A DNA stretch of 64,000 bases from Nephrocerus scutellatus (GCA_947095585.1 OX352765.1:78041976-78105975), one strand, 5' to 3'. Counted from the first letter of the stretch, positions 1-9,821 are shown. The notes: generated by a model from the letters alone, not told the origin. Made by a program: numbers and translations.

Positions 1-1
1 A

Positions 2-481
2 GCTGTTCGCCCGGTCCAGAATAAAATGTACACCCCAACATCCGATGGCTGCGGATCACTGGGACTTCGCATTAGCACCGAATATTTGCCTGCCGCCGAA
101 ATGGAAACCTGTTGCAACGAGCACGACATCTGTTATGACACCTGTAACAGTGACAAGGAACTGTGCGATCTGGACTTTAAACGATGTCTCTACAAACACT
201 GTGACACTTATGAGAAATCAATAGCCAGTGACATTGTTATAAAGGGTTGCAAGGGTGCGGCCAAAATGCTGTTTACCGGGACCATAACGCTCGGCTGTAA
301 ATCGTATTTGGATTCGCAGCAAAGAACGTGCTATTGCGCGCCGCCAAAGCCAACGAACCAAAAAGACGAACGGAATAGCAATTACAACAAAAACGGTGGA
401 GGCGGCGGCGCAGGCAACAATTACAAATATTACAAATCGAATAAGCAGAAATACGGCTGGAAGGATCCCCATGAGATTTAG
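2..481 (+). CDS. Secreted group XII phospholipase A2, C-terminal exon (5' partial)
   Basis: The frame is open from base 2, with no stop before the Met codon at 26, so that Met is internal and the gene starts left of the window. The product would hydrolyse the sn-2 ester of phospholipids outside the cell, or act as a weakly catalytic group XII homologue. The hallmark is the active-site block CCNEHDICYDTC (His-Asp dyad), preceded by DGCGS, a variant calcium-loop region typical of group XII, and followed by a CDxxFxxC motif. The later LGCKSYLDSQ block matches the group XII family ending. After it comes an unusual low-complexity tail rich in Asn, Lys, Tyr and Gly, including a run of six Gly; many family members end soon after the last Cys. 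The signal peptide and earlier exons are not in the window. The stop is TAG at 479-481. The family call rests on recognised motifs, not on a search. Confidence 0.9.
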   Translation, partial: AVRPVQNKMYTPTSDGCGSLGLRISTEYLPAAEMETCCNEHDICYDTCNSDKELCDLDFKRCLYKHCDTYEKSIASDIVIKGCKGAAKMLFTGTITLGCKSYLDSQQRTCYCAPPKPTNQKDERNSNYNKNGGGGGAGNNYKYYKSNKQKYGWKDPHEI

Positions 482-642
482 TCCATTATAGCCTATTTTA
501 TTATGTACCAATGCGATTAATTGTTATAGTATTACCTGTGTGTGTGTGCGTGAGCGTTTTTTGTTTTTTATTTGTAAATTATTTAGGAGTGAACTGTAAG
601 TCTGCATAAAATATGGTATGCACGCGAGTACCATTGCAGGTC

Positions 643-648
643 AATAAA
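643..648 (+). terminator. Poly(A) signal of the phospholipase A2 gene
   Basis: AATAAA lies about 160 bases after the stop codon, giving a 3' UTR of roughly 180-190 bases that also contains a short GT/TG tract at 537-549. It is the first canonical hexamer after the stop. Confidence 0.6.
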
Positions 649-746
649 TTTTGCACGGATTTTTTATTTAAAATTGTTTTGGCAAATTTTGTTTTATTTT
701 TCTACCTCAAAATGTTGGTGTGCATGACGCAATCGAGCGGTAAGAT

Positions 747-900
747 AAGCATCATCATCATCATATTTGGCTCTACAACCGGGGTCCGGTCCTGGCCTCC
801 CGCAAAAAGTCTCTCCACCGGTCCCGATTTCGAGACGATGTCATCCAGTTTGGCATCCCTAAACTCTGGTCGTCCTGGTCTACGCCAAGCATCACTGTCA
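747..900 (-). mobile_element. RTE-like non-LTR retrotransposon, 3' end fragment
   Basis: On the minus strand this is the extreme 3' end of the window's commonest RTE-like family. It holds the last codons of the reverse transcriptase ORF (residues such as WRxxFAGGQDRTPVVEPN) and a short ATG-repeat tail, seen on the plus strand as CAT repeats at 750-763. The same sequence recurs at 13.3, 21.1, 35.3, 43.9, 44.2 and 53.5 kb. The copy is 5'-truncated to about 150 bases and sits only about 100 bases beyond the phospholipase poly(A) signal. Confidence 0.85.
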
Positions 901-1228
901 TTAAAAAGCCGGTTTTCAGGCGAAACGTTTTTTGATTTCATTAGGTAGGTATTAAGAGTGTTAGTTAATTATTTAAATTCTTCAACACCTCGTCATCTTT
1001 TTCATAGTTCCGTGATGCGTTTGAACTGCCTTTAACTCCTTCTTTGAGAGCTCTATTCCTTCTGAACTGTTCTACTGCACGTGGCGTCCCGCTGTTCTAC
1101 CTACCTGAGTGAGTGGATTCGACTGTAGGGCATATTTTGCAATGTAGTTGTCTTCGCGCCATTATCCACTGCCACTCTCTCCAACGGATAGTAATGTCCA
1201 CAGGCTCTTGGTCTATTCTCTGATAAAG
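901..1228. other. Spacer, no gene recognised
   Basis: AT-rich stretch between an RTE fragment and the jockey 3' end. I see no recognisable coding or structural signal on either strand. Confidence 0.5.
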
Positions 1229-2805
1229 TTTTTTTTTTTAGACTAAGATATTTTATTAAACATTTAAGTAATATACAATTTTGACTTAAAACTAAACTTA
1301 TAACTATTATTAATAAGAGTGTCGGCTCAACATTAGGGGCCGACGTATTTACATTGTCTTTTTTTTTTTTGTATTGCTTATTACTAAACAATAATTTTGA
1401 CTACTTAATCTACTACATGTTTATATTAACAGCAATTTAATTTTAAACAACAAACAGGGCGATCTTCAGCCTCTGTAATGTTGATTGCTTGCCTTCTCGT
1501 AGAAGTTGACGTCTTGATTATTAAAGATGTCGTCGAATCTAGCATCTTTGAATCCTCTGATGTGTATGTACCGGTGACTTGACTCGATTTCTTCGCTTCT
1601 CAGGACTTGGATGGGTTTCCAATCCGTCGACGAATTTTCTCGCCATTTGGAACAAGTGGTCGGTTATTGGCAGCAGACCGGCTGCTTCGTAAAGTCTTGC
1701 AGTCGACACAAACTTATCGCTGTTTGGCACCCTCCAGAATCCTGTACAGATCATTAGTACCTTCCTTTCAAATAGGGAGATCTTCTTCATCGTTGTTGGT
1801 GAGACGGTGAACCATATGCGATAGCCATAGGTTATCACTGGCCTGATGATCTCCTTGTAGATGAGCAGCCTGGTACTTAGTCTCTTACTTGGTGTTTAAG
1901 GCTCTGCACCGGCTTGCGATTTTTGTTATCCTTGTTTCGGTTGCTGGTACTCGGAAGCAGATGAGTTCCGTTTTGTTGGCGTTAATCTTCAGTCCCCACT
2001 TCAGGTAGTACTCCCAAAGATTTCGGAGGTGCTCCTCCACTCTTCGGGCAGCTATCTCAGGAGAGCGGGAAACGGCATACGTGATGGAGTCATCCGCGAA
2101 AAGCTGTATTGGTGGGTTGATCCGCCGTGAAGATGCTAAATAGGACTGGTCCAAGTCTGGAGCCTTGGGGAACTCCGGCGTTAATCCTTTTCCTTGTCGA
2201 TAGGCTGCCATACACCTGTACAAAAAAGACCCTGTTAAAAAGAAATTTTTTAATTATATTCACAATATAAGTGGGGAAACCAAATCTAATAAGTTTGTAC
2301 AGAAGCCCGTTTGTCCAGACGCAATTGAAAGCTTTTTCGATGTCTAACAAACAGGCTACTGTACTACTTTTGACATTCAGTCCTCGAGTGACGTTACTGT
2401 GAAGCTTCATCAGAGGGTGCAGCGTAGAGTGCTTTTCTCGAAAGCCGAACTAAAAGGAAGGAATTAGATTTCTTTCCGAGCAAAACGCATTGATCTTTTT
2501 ACGGATCAAAGACTCCAATACTTTACTGATACAACACAGTAAAGGTATGATGCGGTAACCAGTTACACTGGAGCGGTCGCTTTTCTTTGGTACTGGTACA
2601 ACTTTGGCTACCTTCCAGTTGTCTGGAAATAATCCATTGTTAAGGCAATTGTTGAATATGATGGTTAACATCAAAATTGCCATACCCGGCAGCTTTTTAA
2701 GCAGGCAATTTGAAATTCCGTCAGTGCCCGATGATTTTTTAGAGTTTCCACTCATAATTAAATCACTGACAACAGCTGTCCCTGTAAACATATCCACGTC
2801 TACGG
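1229..2805 (-). mobile_element. Jockey-clade non-LTR retrotransposon, 5'-truncated and frameshifted
   Basis: Read on the minus strand, reverse transcriptase blocks follow in order. They are the fingers region with SSGTDGISNCLLKKLP and WKVAKVVPVPKK (2797-2450), CLLDIEKAFNCVW (motif A) and AGVPQGSRLGPVLFSIF (2410-2090), the catalytic FADDSITYAVS (about 2100), the palm and thumb (2223-1885), and a C-terminal domain (1838-1539). A long 3' UTR follows with AATAAA-like signals and a terminal A tract, seen as T at 1229-1239. The pieces lie in different frames with stops between them, so the copy is dead. The endonuclease and ORF1 are missing, as expected from 5' truncation. The 5' boundary near 2805 is close to the pogo-type fragment. 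Confidence 0.88.
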
Positions 2806-2879
2806 GTGCGGGAGATTATTTTCTCCCAACTAAAAAACCAATCCAAAAAATTTTACATAACATCTCGGTTCATATGATT

Positions 2880-3595
2880 AAATTGCGAACATTGTAACTT
2901 ACCTCAGGAACAAAAACTTGATGAAACCAATTTTCGAATATCTCTGTTATCATCCATGCATTCTTAGAAGACTTGTATATAAGCGGATTATTGAATTTAT
3001 GGATCACTCTTGGGTTTGTTGACTTTTCAATGGCCGAATTTTTGGCTCCTCTAATCCATAGCAGCAGGCTAAAAAGGTTATCCTCTCCTTGCTAATCTTT
3101 CTTCCAGGAGCACTTTTTTCGGATGAAGAAGCTAAGGTCTTATCAGGAGGGAAGCGCCAATATAAGCCAGTTTCGTCCGCATTGGAGATCTGCCCTTTGT
3201 AAGACCCATGCCATTAAATTTCTGGCGAAATTCCCGAATGAAAGGCGTCACTTGATCGGTAGCGCTGGAAAGTTTATCACCAGTTTTATTCAAAATTAGC
3301 ACTCCATGTCGTTTTCTCAACTTTTGGATCCATCCCCTGCTGGCATTGAAATTTTGACATTCTTTGTAAATTTCATTAAGCTGCTTAGTATTTTGTGACA
3401 GTATGGCAGTCGATATCGGTGCATGTCTCTTGCGTTGCCTTCAAAACCATTCAAACAGGGCCTTCTCCATTTTAGGCATTTCTGACATTTTTAACATCTT
3501 CCGTTTTCCGGACCTCGAGTCAATACCAAACTGACATGCTATACCGGTGCCGCTTTTTCTTTTGTTTAATTCGCCCAAAATTTCGCATTTCTGCT
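2880..3595 (-). pseudogene. Pogo/Tigger (Jerky-like) DDE transposase relic
   Basis: On the minus strand the translation contains an N-terminal CENP-B-type helix-turn-helix region (GxxxACQFGIDSRSGKRKMLKM, partly degraded). A second DNA-binding segment carries RKRHGVLILNKTGDKLS. The DDE core entry NADETGLYWRFPPDKTLA follows (Asp first catalytic, about 3165-3200), then TFLACCYG and a block resembling RVIHKFNNPLIYKSSKNAW with ENWFHQVFVPEV (2900-3010). It is spread over several frames with stops. The remaining catalytic Asp region and both terminal inverted repeats are absent. It lies between a jockey copy and an RTE copy, so both ends were probably lost to later insertions. Confidence 0.8.
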
Positions 3596-3596
3596 T

Positions 3597-4818
3597 AATG
3601 GTTAAATATGTATTTTGCTTCTGAGGGCAGTTCCAGCTATTCTCTTGCTACCAACGACGTCAATATCGTCTGCGAGTATCTAAATGGACTTATAGAGGAT
3701 TGTTCCTCTTACCGTTACATCAGAGTCTCGGATCACTTTCTCCAACGCCAGGTTGAAGATGACATAGGCCAGCCCATACCCCTGTCGGTGCCCGTTATAG
3801 ATGTTGAATGGGCTTGATAGTGATCCGGATATTTTTACTTGGCTAATAACATTGGTCATGCTCAACCTACACAGTCGTGTCAATTTATTTGGGATGCCGA
3901 AATCTCTCATGGCTTTATAAAGTTCCACTCTGGGTATGCAATCATAGGCGGCTTTAAAGTCTATAAAAAGATGGTGTAGTGAATTTTGAACCTCTAGATA
4001 TTTTTCCATCACCTGGCTAAGGGTTGATCAGTTGTTGATTTGTCTGGGAGGAAGCCACACTGGTATGGACCAATGATGACTTTAGCGTATGTCTTGAAGG
4101 ATAGAGGAGAAAATCGTATACGCGGTACTCGTGTACCGCGATAATTGCTGCATGTTGTGACATCTCCTTTCTTATGTATGGGGCACAGAATGCCTGTTCG
4201 TCAGTCTTCTGACATCGCTTCTTCCCATACTTGCATGGTTAGTTCATGATTTGCTTGGTGTATTACGGGGCCTCCTGATTTAATCAGCTCCGCTGGGCTA
4301 CCATCTAATCCCGAGGCCTTATTATTCTTGAGCCGATTTATCGCTCTGCTTACTTCGCATGGTGGCGGCAGCATAGTGTGATCTTCGGTCATTGGTGGAG
4401 CCTCCAATTCCTCAGTTAGCTGGACATTAAATAACTCATTAAAGTGCTGTAAGATTACTTTGAGATCGACGATCAGATTACCTTCTTTGTCTTTGCAGTA
4501 TGTGCAACGCGGTGTATATTGCGTCATATCGCGGACTCTTTGTTAGAACTTGCGCTCCTGATGCAGTCCTTGCTCTCTGTACTGTTCTAGTTCACGGAAG
4601 AGAATCTCCCAGGCTGCTTTATTTCGACGGTGGACGGTTTTTTCATATCTTCTTCTGAGCTCTTTATATTCATCTTCGCGTGCCCGCGTTCTATGAGATT
4701 GTTGCATTGCTCGGTACGCAATATTCTTACGTTCAGTCGCTAGCTTACATTCGTCATCGAACCAGTCGTTCCGATCTCTTGGACTACTGCCTAAGATGGA
4801 GTCAGCAGTACTAATGAC
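3597..4818 (-). mobile_element. RTE-like non-LTR retrotransposon, middle fragment
   Basis: Minus-strand pieces run in order. 4848-4543 is the endonuclease-RT linker (DRNDWFDDECKLATERK, then the Lys/Arg-rich RTRAREDEYKELRRRYEKTVHRRNKAAW). 4527-4201 is the RT entry (INRLKNNKASGLDGSPAELIK). 4012-3680 is the RT palm (HHLFIDFKAAYDCIPRVELYKAMRDFGIPNKLTRLCRLS and the FNIYNGHRQGYGL block). The region before the catalytic ADD continues to about 3600. Stops and frameshifts separate the pieces. Its right edge at about 4818 passes without spacer into the 145-bp tandem repeat, and the 3' end and endonuclease are missing. Confidence 0.88.
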
Positions 4819-5245
4819 TTCTTTTAGGTCTTTTTTAACCACCTTCAATACGATCTAGAAAGCTGCAATTTTATTAGTGGCTACGTCGAAAAAAGCATTT
4901 TATATATTCCCCCTATGACACGTGTCGCGTTTGGCGTGTGGCGCGTATGATGGGTTAAAATCAAGCCATTTCGCGTTTTTTTAGGTCTTTTTAACCACCT
5001 TTCGCACGAGCTAGAGTCCAGAACTTTTGTGAGCGGCTCAGTGTAAAGAACCAATTTTGATATCCGTGTGTGGCGCATGCCACGAGTCGCGTGTTGTGCG
5101 TTTCAAGCGTGAAAAAAAGAAAATACTTTAAAATAGCCTCGACCTCAAAAACAGGTATTTTGGCGAATAGTACCAAATAATAAAGGACTATGTGGTGTGT
5201 CTCGATGCATACATAAAAGTTTTTACCCGAAAAACGAAGTTTTTT
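4819..5245. repeat. About 145-bp tandem repeat, locus 1 (about 2.5 units)
   Basis: Two clear units share the landmarks CTTTTTAACCACCTT(T), ACGA(T/G)CTAGA, an AATTTTRTKAG block and a CG-rich stretch of GTGTCGCGT/GTGTGGCGCG motifs. The right side passes into TTTTTACCCGAAAAA followed by TTTTTTACATTTACTTTTTATTT. The same landmarks in the same order occur at 9.35-9.83 and 46.08-46.66 kb. No coding capacity was recognised. Confidence 0.75.
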
Positions 5246-5437
5246 TACATTTACTTTTTATTTTTATTAAGATAACAGGTTACTTTAAATTTATAGTTGG
5301 CAAATCATTGGAATGTAGCCAATGTCAGTCAGCCAGAGTCAGAGTTTTGTACTAAAAAAATCCACAGTATTTCGACCAATATTTTGCGTTGTCGGACACG
5401 TTTGCCATGCAAATAAAAACCTATAGAGAATTTAAAA

Positions 5438-6563
5438 AAACAACCCATAAAAATTAAAATTTTTCATCTTAATTCTCTAATCGCCCCTCGATCCTGGGTA
5501 ATTTTTGTTTTATTGTAGGAGAAAATAATCGAAAGAGATATTTGACATCAGATGTTAAAATTGAAAATGCTCAGATCATTTTATTCTGAGAACTTGGAGC
5601 ACGCTCATACTCTGAGCAAATAGGAAACACGAGCATTTTTCTTAAGAACTCTTTGACTGCTCTGAACTAATTTATGAAAACGCCAAATGACAGAATATTG
5701 TGATAACTTGTTATTCTATCTGTAAGTTGATATCGACAACATTTGCTGGGTTCATTTGTGCGTGAGCTAAGATTTCTCTCACTCTCTCCACCACCAAAAC
5801 CATGCCGACTGCGCAGCACACACCGCACACAATCATTAAAGTACGACAGATATTTAAAAAAATGTATAAGGGCCTTGCGGCCGAACCCGGCGCCCGATCA
5901 CTACCAAATTTTAGAAAAAGTAATGTTTATTTGGTATACACATGTGTGTAAGATTTGAAAAAAATCGGGTAATTTTTATTTTAAATTTATATGGGAGCCC
6001 CACGAACCCGGAGCCCGATCACTTCCAAATTTTAAAAGAAAGTATTGTCACTGGAAATATACATGTGTACAAAATTTCAGGAAAATCGGGTTTTAGGAAG
6101 TGCGTTAAAAATTGATAGTTAAAAAAAAATGTGTATGGGAGCCCGCCGACCCCGGGGCCCGATCGCTTCAAAAATTTTACAAAGTTTTGTCCATCGGAGA
6201 TACACATGAGTATAAAATTTGAAGAAAATCGGGAACTTTTTTCATAAAATTTGTATGGGTACCCCCCGACCCAGGGGCCCGATCTCTCCAAAATTTTTAC
6301 AAGAAGTGTTTTACAGCAGAGATACACATTTGTATAAAATTTTAAAAAAATCGGGTAAATTTTTTAAAATATTTGTATGGGAGCCCCCCGACCCCGAGGT
6401 CCGAGGGGCCTCAAGTTTTAATAGAAAGTATCGTCACCGCAAATATACATGTTTGCAAAATTTCAATAAAATCGGAAGTGGGTTAAAAATTGATCAGAAA
6501 ATCTGACCAGCCACTCAGCCAGCCAGCCACGTGCACGCGAAGTTAATATAGAGAATTTAAAAA
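5438..6563 (+). mobile_element. DINE-1-like non-autonomous element with about 120-bp units, copy 1
   Basis: The left end is AACCCATAAAAATTAAAATT followed by TAATTCTCTAATCGC. The right end is GAAGTTAATATAGAGAATTT, so TTCTCTA appears inverted near both ends. Between them is an AT-rich leader with small inverted repeats (GAGCACGCTC, a TTTGACATC-type palindrome), a CT-rich box, then five units of about 120 bp (GC-rich cores at about 5872, 5994, 6137, 6257 and 6379) built around CGACCCCGGGGCCCGATC. A CAGC/CAGCCAGC minisatellite at 6508-6530 precedes the right end. Copies at 15.2-16.2 and 28.1-29.1 kb share both ends. The DINE/Helentron assignment is inference from architecture. Confidence 0.7.
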
Positions 6564-6679
6564 GAAGATATTTTAACACAGCTTGTCACATTTAAAAAAA
6601 ATATTTATTTTATTAACTGTTATTTTATAAGCATATAGAATAGAAATTTTAAATTTAAAAAAACACAATACAATTTGGT

Positions 6680-6685
6680 TTTATT
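6680..6685 (-). terminator. Poly(A) signal of the small secreted-protein gene
   Basis: AATAAA on the minus strand lies ten bases after the exon 2 stop codon. Cleavage would be expected at about 6650-6665. Confidence 0.6.
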
Positions 6686-6694
6686 CACTCCTGG

Positions 6695-7145
6695 CTAACC
6701 AAAAACCCCACTGCCACTAGATGCATGCGCCGATGCCGTCCCACTACCACTGCTGCTGGCGTACGCTGTATCTAAAAAAAAAACAGTTTATCAATAAATT
6801 ATTTTTCAATCACTTTAATCGTAGTGGCTAGAAAAGATTTGCCTTTCATCCAAACTTACTTTGTCCATTGCCGTAGTGTAAATAAGGATATCCTCTGCCC
6901 AAGGATTGAAACCAGGGTTGATATCCATTGCCACAGCCTCTTTGATTGAAAGGATATAAGCTGCCACCATAATTGGGATATTGCGGATAATAACCGAACC
7001 GGGGGAAGCCGCCAATTCCATTTCCATATCCGCTCTCACCATAGCCATCACCATTTGACCCGCCAAAAAGAGTTGCCACTCTATGTCTATGCAATGTGTG
7101 CATCACGAGTAGAAGCAATGCTAGGACAACTTTTAGTTTGTACAT
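6695..7145 (-). CDS. Small secreted Gly/Tyr/Ser-rich protein, two exons, 120 aa
   Basis: Exon 1 (7145-6860) starts with MYKLKVVLALLLLVMHTL, a clear signal peptide. It is followed by a mature part rich in Gly, Tyr, Pro, Phe and Asn (GYGESGYGNG, FPRFGYYPQYPNYGG, GYPYLHYGNG). A strong donor, AAA|GTAAGT, lies at 6859-6854. An 88-base intron ends in a T-run plus AG at 6773-6772. Exon 2 (6771-6695) stays in frame after a phase-1 junction. It adds a Ser/Gly/Ala-rich tail ending in GVFG and TAG at 6697-6695, ten bases before an AATAAA signal. Without splicing the frame would end at 6846 after 99 residues. The spliced form is preferred because the donor is near-consensus, the exon 2 composition matches, and the stop abuts the poly(A) signal. 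It looks like a cuticle, chorion or silk/antimicrobial-type secreted peptide, but I recognise no family. It is intact, unlike the surrounding transposon debris. Confidence 0.72.
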
Positions 7146-7214
7146 TCCAATGTACTCGTATATATACTTTTTTTTTGTGAATAAGTTAGTGCAGTTAGTT
7201 AGTGAGTGTGCTAG

Positions 7215-7253
7215 TGAATGTGACTAAAAGTTAGATGGACAAATTTATTTATA
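7215..7253 (-). promoter_or_regulatory. TATA box and initiator of the small secreted-protein gene
   Basis: Minus-strand TATAAATAAA at 7253-7244 is followed about 30 bases later by an AGTCACATTC initiator-like sequence near 7221. That would give a 5' UTR of about 75 bases before the ATG at 7145. A second TATA-like run (TATATATA, about 7166-7159) is too close to the ATG to place a start site upstream of it. Confidence 0.45.
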
Positions 7254-7779
7254 GAGGTAGATTGCTTGTTGAAGAGCAGTAATTAAAATTAACCATGAAA
7301 ACTATCTTTGCATTACTCCGGCTGTTGAGGTACCAGCTAATCGGTTTTACCCGTGTTGACCACTCACTCAGTTGGCACGGGCGGCAGAAACAACCTAAAA
7401 CTCATTACGTTGTTTTTCGGACGGTGGTTGATGGAGTTACTTATTTTACTTTTATTTTTTAATTTGTTCTGAATGAACTCATGCAATTAGTTCCGATTTC
7501 GTTTCGATTATGGAAATTACATTGGCTCATCCAAATCAATATAATTTTTGTCTAATTACGCTTTTATGCGATGACTTTGGCTGATAAGGATTTCAATGAA
7601 AAACAAATGCTACCGACATAAGGATGGTTATTCAGGGTCAATTGAATATTGTGCGCTTAACAATACAAGCCTGTAGGTAATTATGTATTATGTAATTTAT
7701 CATCATATGCAGGCCCATAAAATTTTTATTTAAAAAAATTCCCGATTTTCTTAAGTTTTTTTTACATTTAACCCGATTT
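7254..7779. other. Spacer upstream of the small secreted-protein gene
   Basis: AT-rich, with no coding signal recognised. It may hold distal control elements of the gene at 6695-7145, but I see no specific motif. Confidence 0.4.
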
Positions 7780-9345
7780 TTCTCCCTTCTACTCGGTATT
7801 TGTAAAGACGGAGAAGATATAGTCCTAATACAAGAGCATTGGGTTGTTAACAACCGAGTTTATGGACTCAGGACTCCTAATTACTATCCTTTATATGTGA
7901 CAGACAACAGTAAACCAAGATCCTGCTTATTAGTGAAAAATAGTCTCAATGTATTCTTACTCCCTAATTTTAGCGACCGTGATACCACCGCGGTGAAGCT
8001 GGAGACTGCCAAGGGTGCATATTTGATGGCATCGCCATATCTGGCACACAACTGCGTGGAATCTCTACCAGGTGTTAATCTGGAAAGATTAAGATAGGAA
8101 GCGAAATCCAAGACAACCGGCTTAATAATCGGATGTGACGCTAACGCGCACCATTGGTTATGGAGCAGTACTGACATAAACGACAGAGGTGAGCTACTTT
8201 TTGATTATATTTTAAGTACTAACCTGGTTGTTTCCAATATAGGTAATGAACCAACGTTCATTACAAAAATAGCAAGAGGTCCTAGACATCAGCCTTGTCT
8301 CCGACTCAATTCACCACAAAATTCTAAACTGGTTTCGGCTGAGCACTCTTTCTCAGATCACCGTTACATTCAGTTAAGTCTGGATGATGAACCTCCTTGC
8401 CAATCATTATTCAGAAATTATCGCAAAACCGATCGGCTCAAGTATAGAAATACGTTTAGAGTCATCTTAACGAACGGACTAGTTATCCTCCCACTAACTT
8501 TTTTGAGCTTGACAATAAGGTCAAGGAACTCACCTTGGCCTTAAATAGAGCAATGTCCGCTTCCTGTCCTCTTATTCTACCTGAGGGGTAAGAAGAGACC
8601 ACACTGGTGGAACTTTGAGCTGGGCCAATTTAGAAAAAGCTGCAGAAAGCTTTTGAACTTCGCCAAGTTCACAGGAACAGAGACCGACTGGAATACCTAC
8701 AAAGAATCCCTTTAAGTGTATTTTTTTTTATAATGTACACACTCTTAAGGGGTTTGCACCCTTATAATGCTAAGCACAGCGTGGGCGTTAGGAAATTAGG
8801 GAGAGGAAAAGATGAGATGTCTATGCACGCGTGTCTTAAACGACTGCAGATCATACAAAAACGGAAACACAGAATCAGGCAATTCATTCCACATAACTAT
8901 CGTGCGGCTAAGGAAGAATTGAGGAAAGCCAAGCAGGTAAATATTCCCACGTCAGTCCAAAAGACCTCAGACCCAATAGCCTTTCGTAATTCCTTTTAAA
9001 AACATTAGAAAGACTGATCGAAATCAACCTTTGTACTAGTATTGCAAAAGACTTCTGTCCGTCGATCAAAACGTGTAGTGCAAGGGCAAATCTGTACAAA
9101 CAGCTCTGCATACGCTAGTACGTTCCATTGAAAACTCCCTTTATCACAAAGAATACTAAATGGTGGTTTTCTTGGACATCGAAGGCGCTTTTAACAACGT
9201 CAACATCTGCGATCACGGATGCGCTGTCGACTTTGGGGGTGAACGACTCACTGGGTGAACTGATTGATCTTCTACTCAAAAGTAGGATCATCAGTTCAAG
9301 ACTTGGTGTGTCGTCTGCCAAAAGATTTGTCAGCAGAGGCACCCC
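7780..9345 (+). mobile_element. LOA/R1-type non-LTR retrotransposon, endonuclease to early RT, broken
   Basis: Plus-strand translation in several frames gives an AP-endonuclease domain: YVTDNSKPRSCLLVKNS, then GLIIGCDANAHHWLWSSTDI and NDRGELLFDYILSTNLVVSN (about 8120-8240). The linker follows, with PHWWNFELGQFRKSCRKLLN (about 8595-8660) and EELRKAKQ (about 8915). RT motif A is FLDIEGAFNNV (about 9168), and then the start of the RGTPQG block. The copy stops at GTP (about 9345), where it runs straight into the 145-bp tandem repeat. About 190 bases at 8715-8905 do not match the element and may be an insertion. Frameshifts and stops are frequent. Confidence 0.82.
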
Positions 9346-9821
9346 ACATGTGACATGTGCCGCGTGTCACGTATTGTGCGTGTTAAGCGTAGAAATTGTG
9401 TTAATCTTTAAAATAGGCCCCACCATTTTTTAAACAACTTCCCCACAGGTCTCGGAAAGCTGAAATTTTGTGAATAGCTTAGTCTAGTAGAGCGTTTCTG
9501 CGATCCCGCGTGTCGTCGCAAGTCGCGTGTGATGAATTGAAAATGGTTAAATCTTTGAAATAGGCTCCTACCATCGTGTCGCCTTCTTTGAGGTCCTTTT
9601 TAACCACCTTTCATGCGACCTAGAGAGCTGAGATTTTGTGAGCAGCTTTGTTTGTTGGCCCATTTCCCGCGCACTATGCGTGTTATAAGTCACGTGTAGC
9701 GCATGTGATGCGTGGAAAAAAAAGGTTTTCTACACCTCCTATAGATCTAAAATGTTGTGTGTATGATGAGTGTCCGAGTATACATTAAAGTTTTTACCCG
9801 AAAAAAAGTTTTTTTACATTT
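9346..9821. repeat. About 145-bp tandem repeat, locus 2 (about 3 units)
   Basis: Units carry the same landmarks as at 4.8 and 46.1 kb: GTGCCGCGTGTCACG, TTTTTAACCACCTTTC, GCGACCTAGAGAGCTGA and TTTTGTGAGCAGCTT. The array ends in the same right flank, TTTTTACCCGAAAAAAAG plus TTTTTTACATTT (about 9790-9815). The left edge is a direct junction with the truncated LOA/R1-type element. Confidence 0.75.

Noticed and set aside
218..511. 97-codon open frame antisense to the phospholipase exon
   Set aside because: It is the shadow of the conserved Cys-rich coding frame; no motif, and hydrophobic runs arise from the reverse complement of Asn/Lys/Gly codons.
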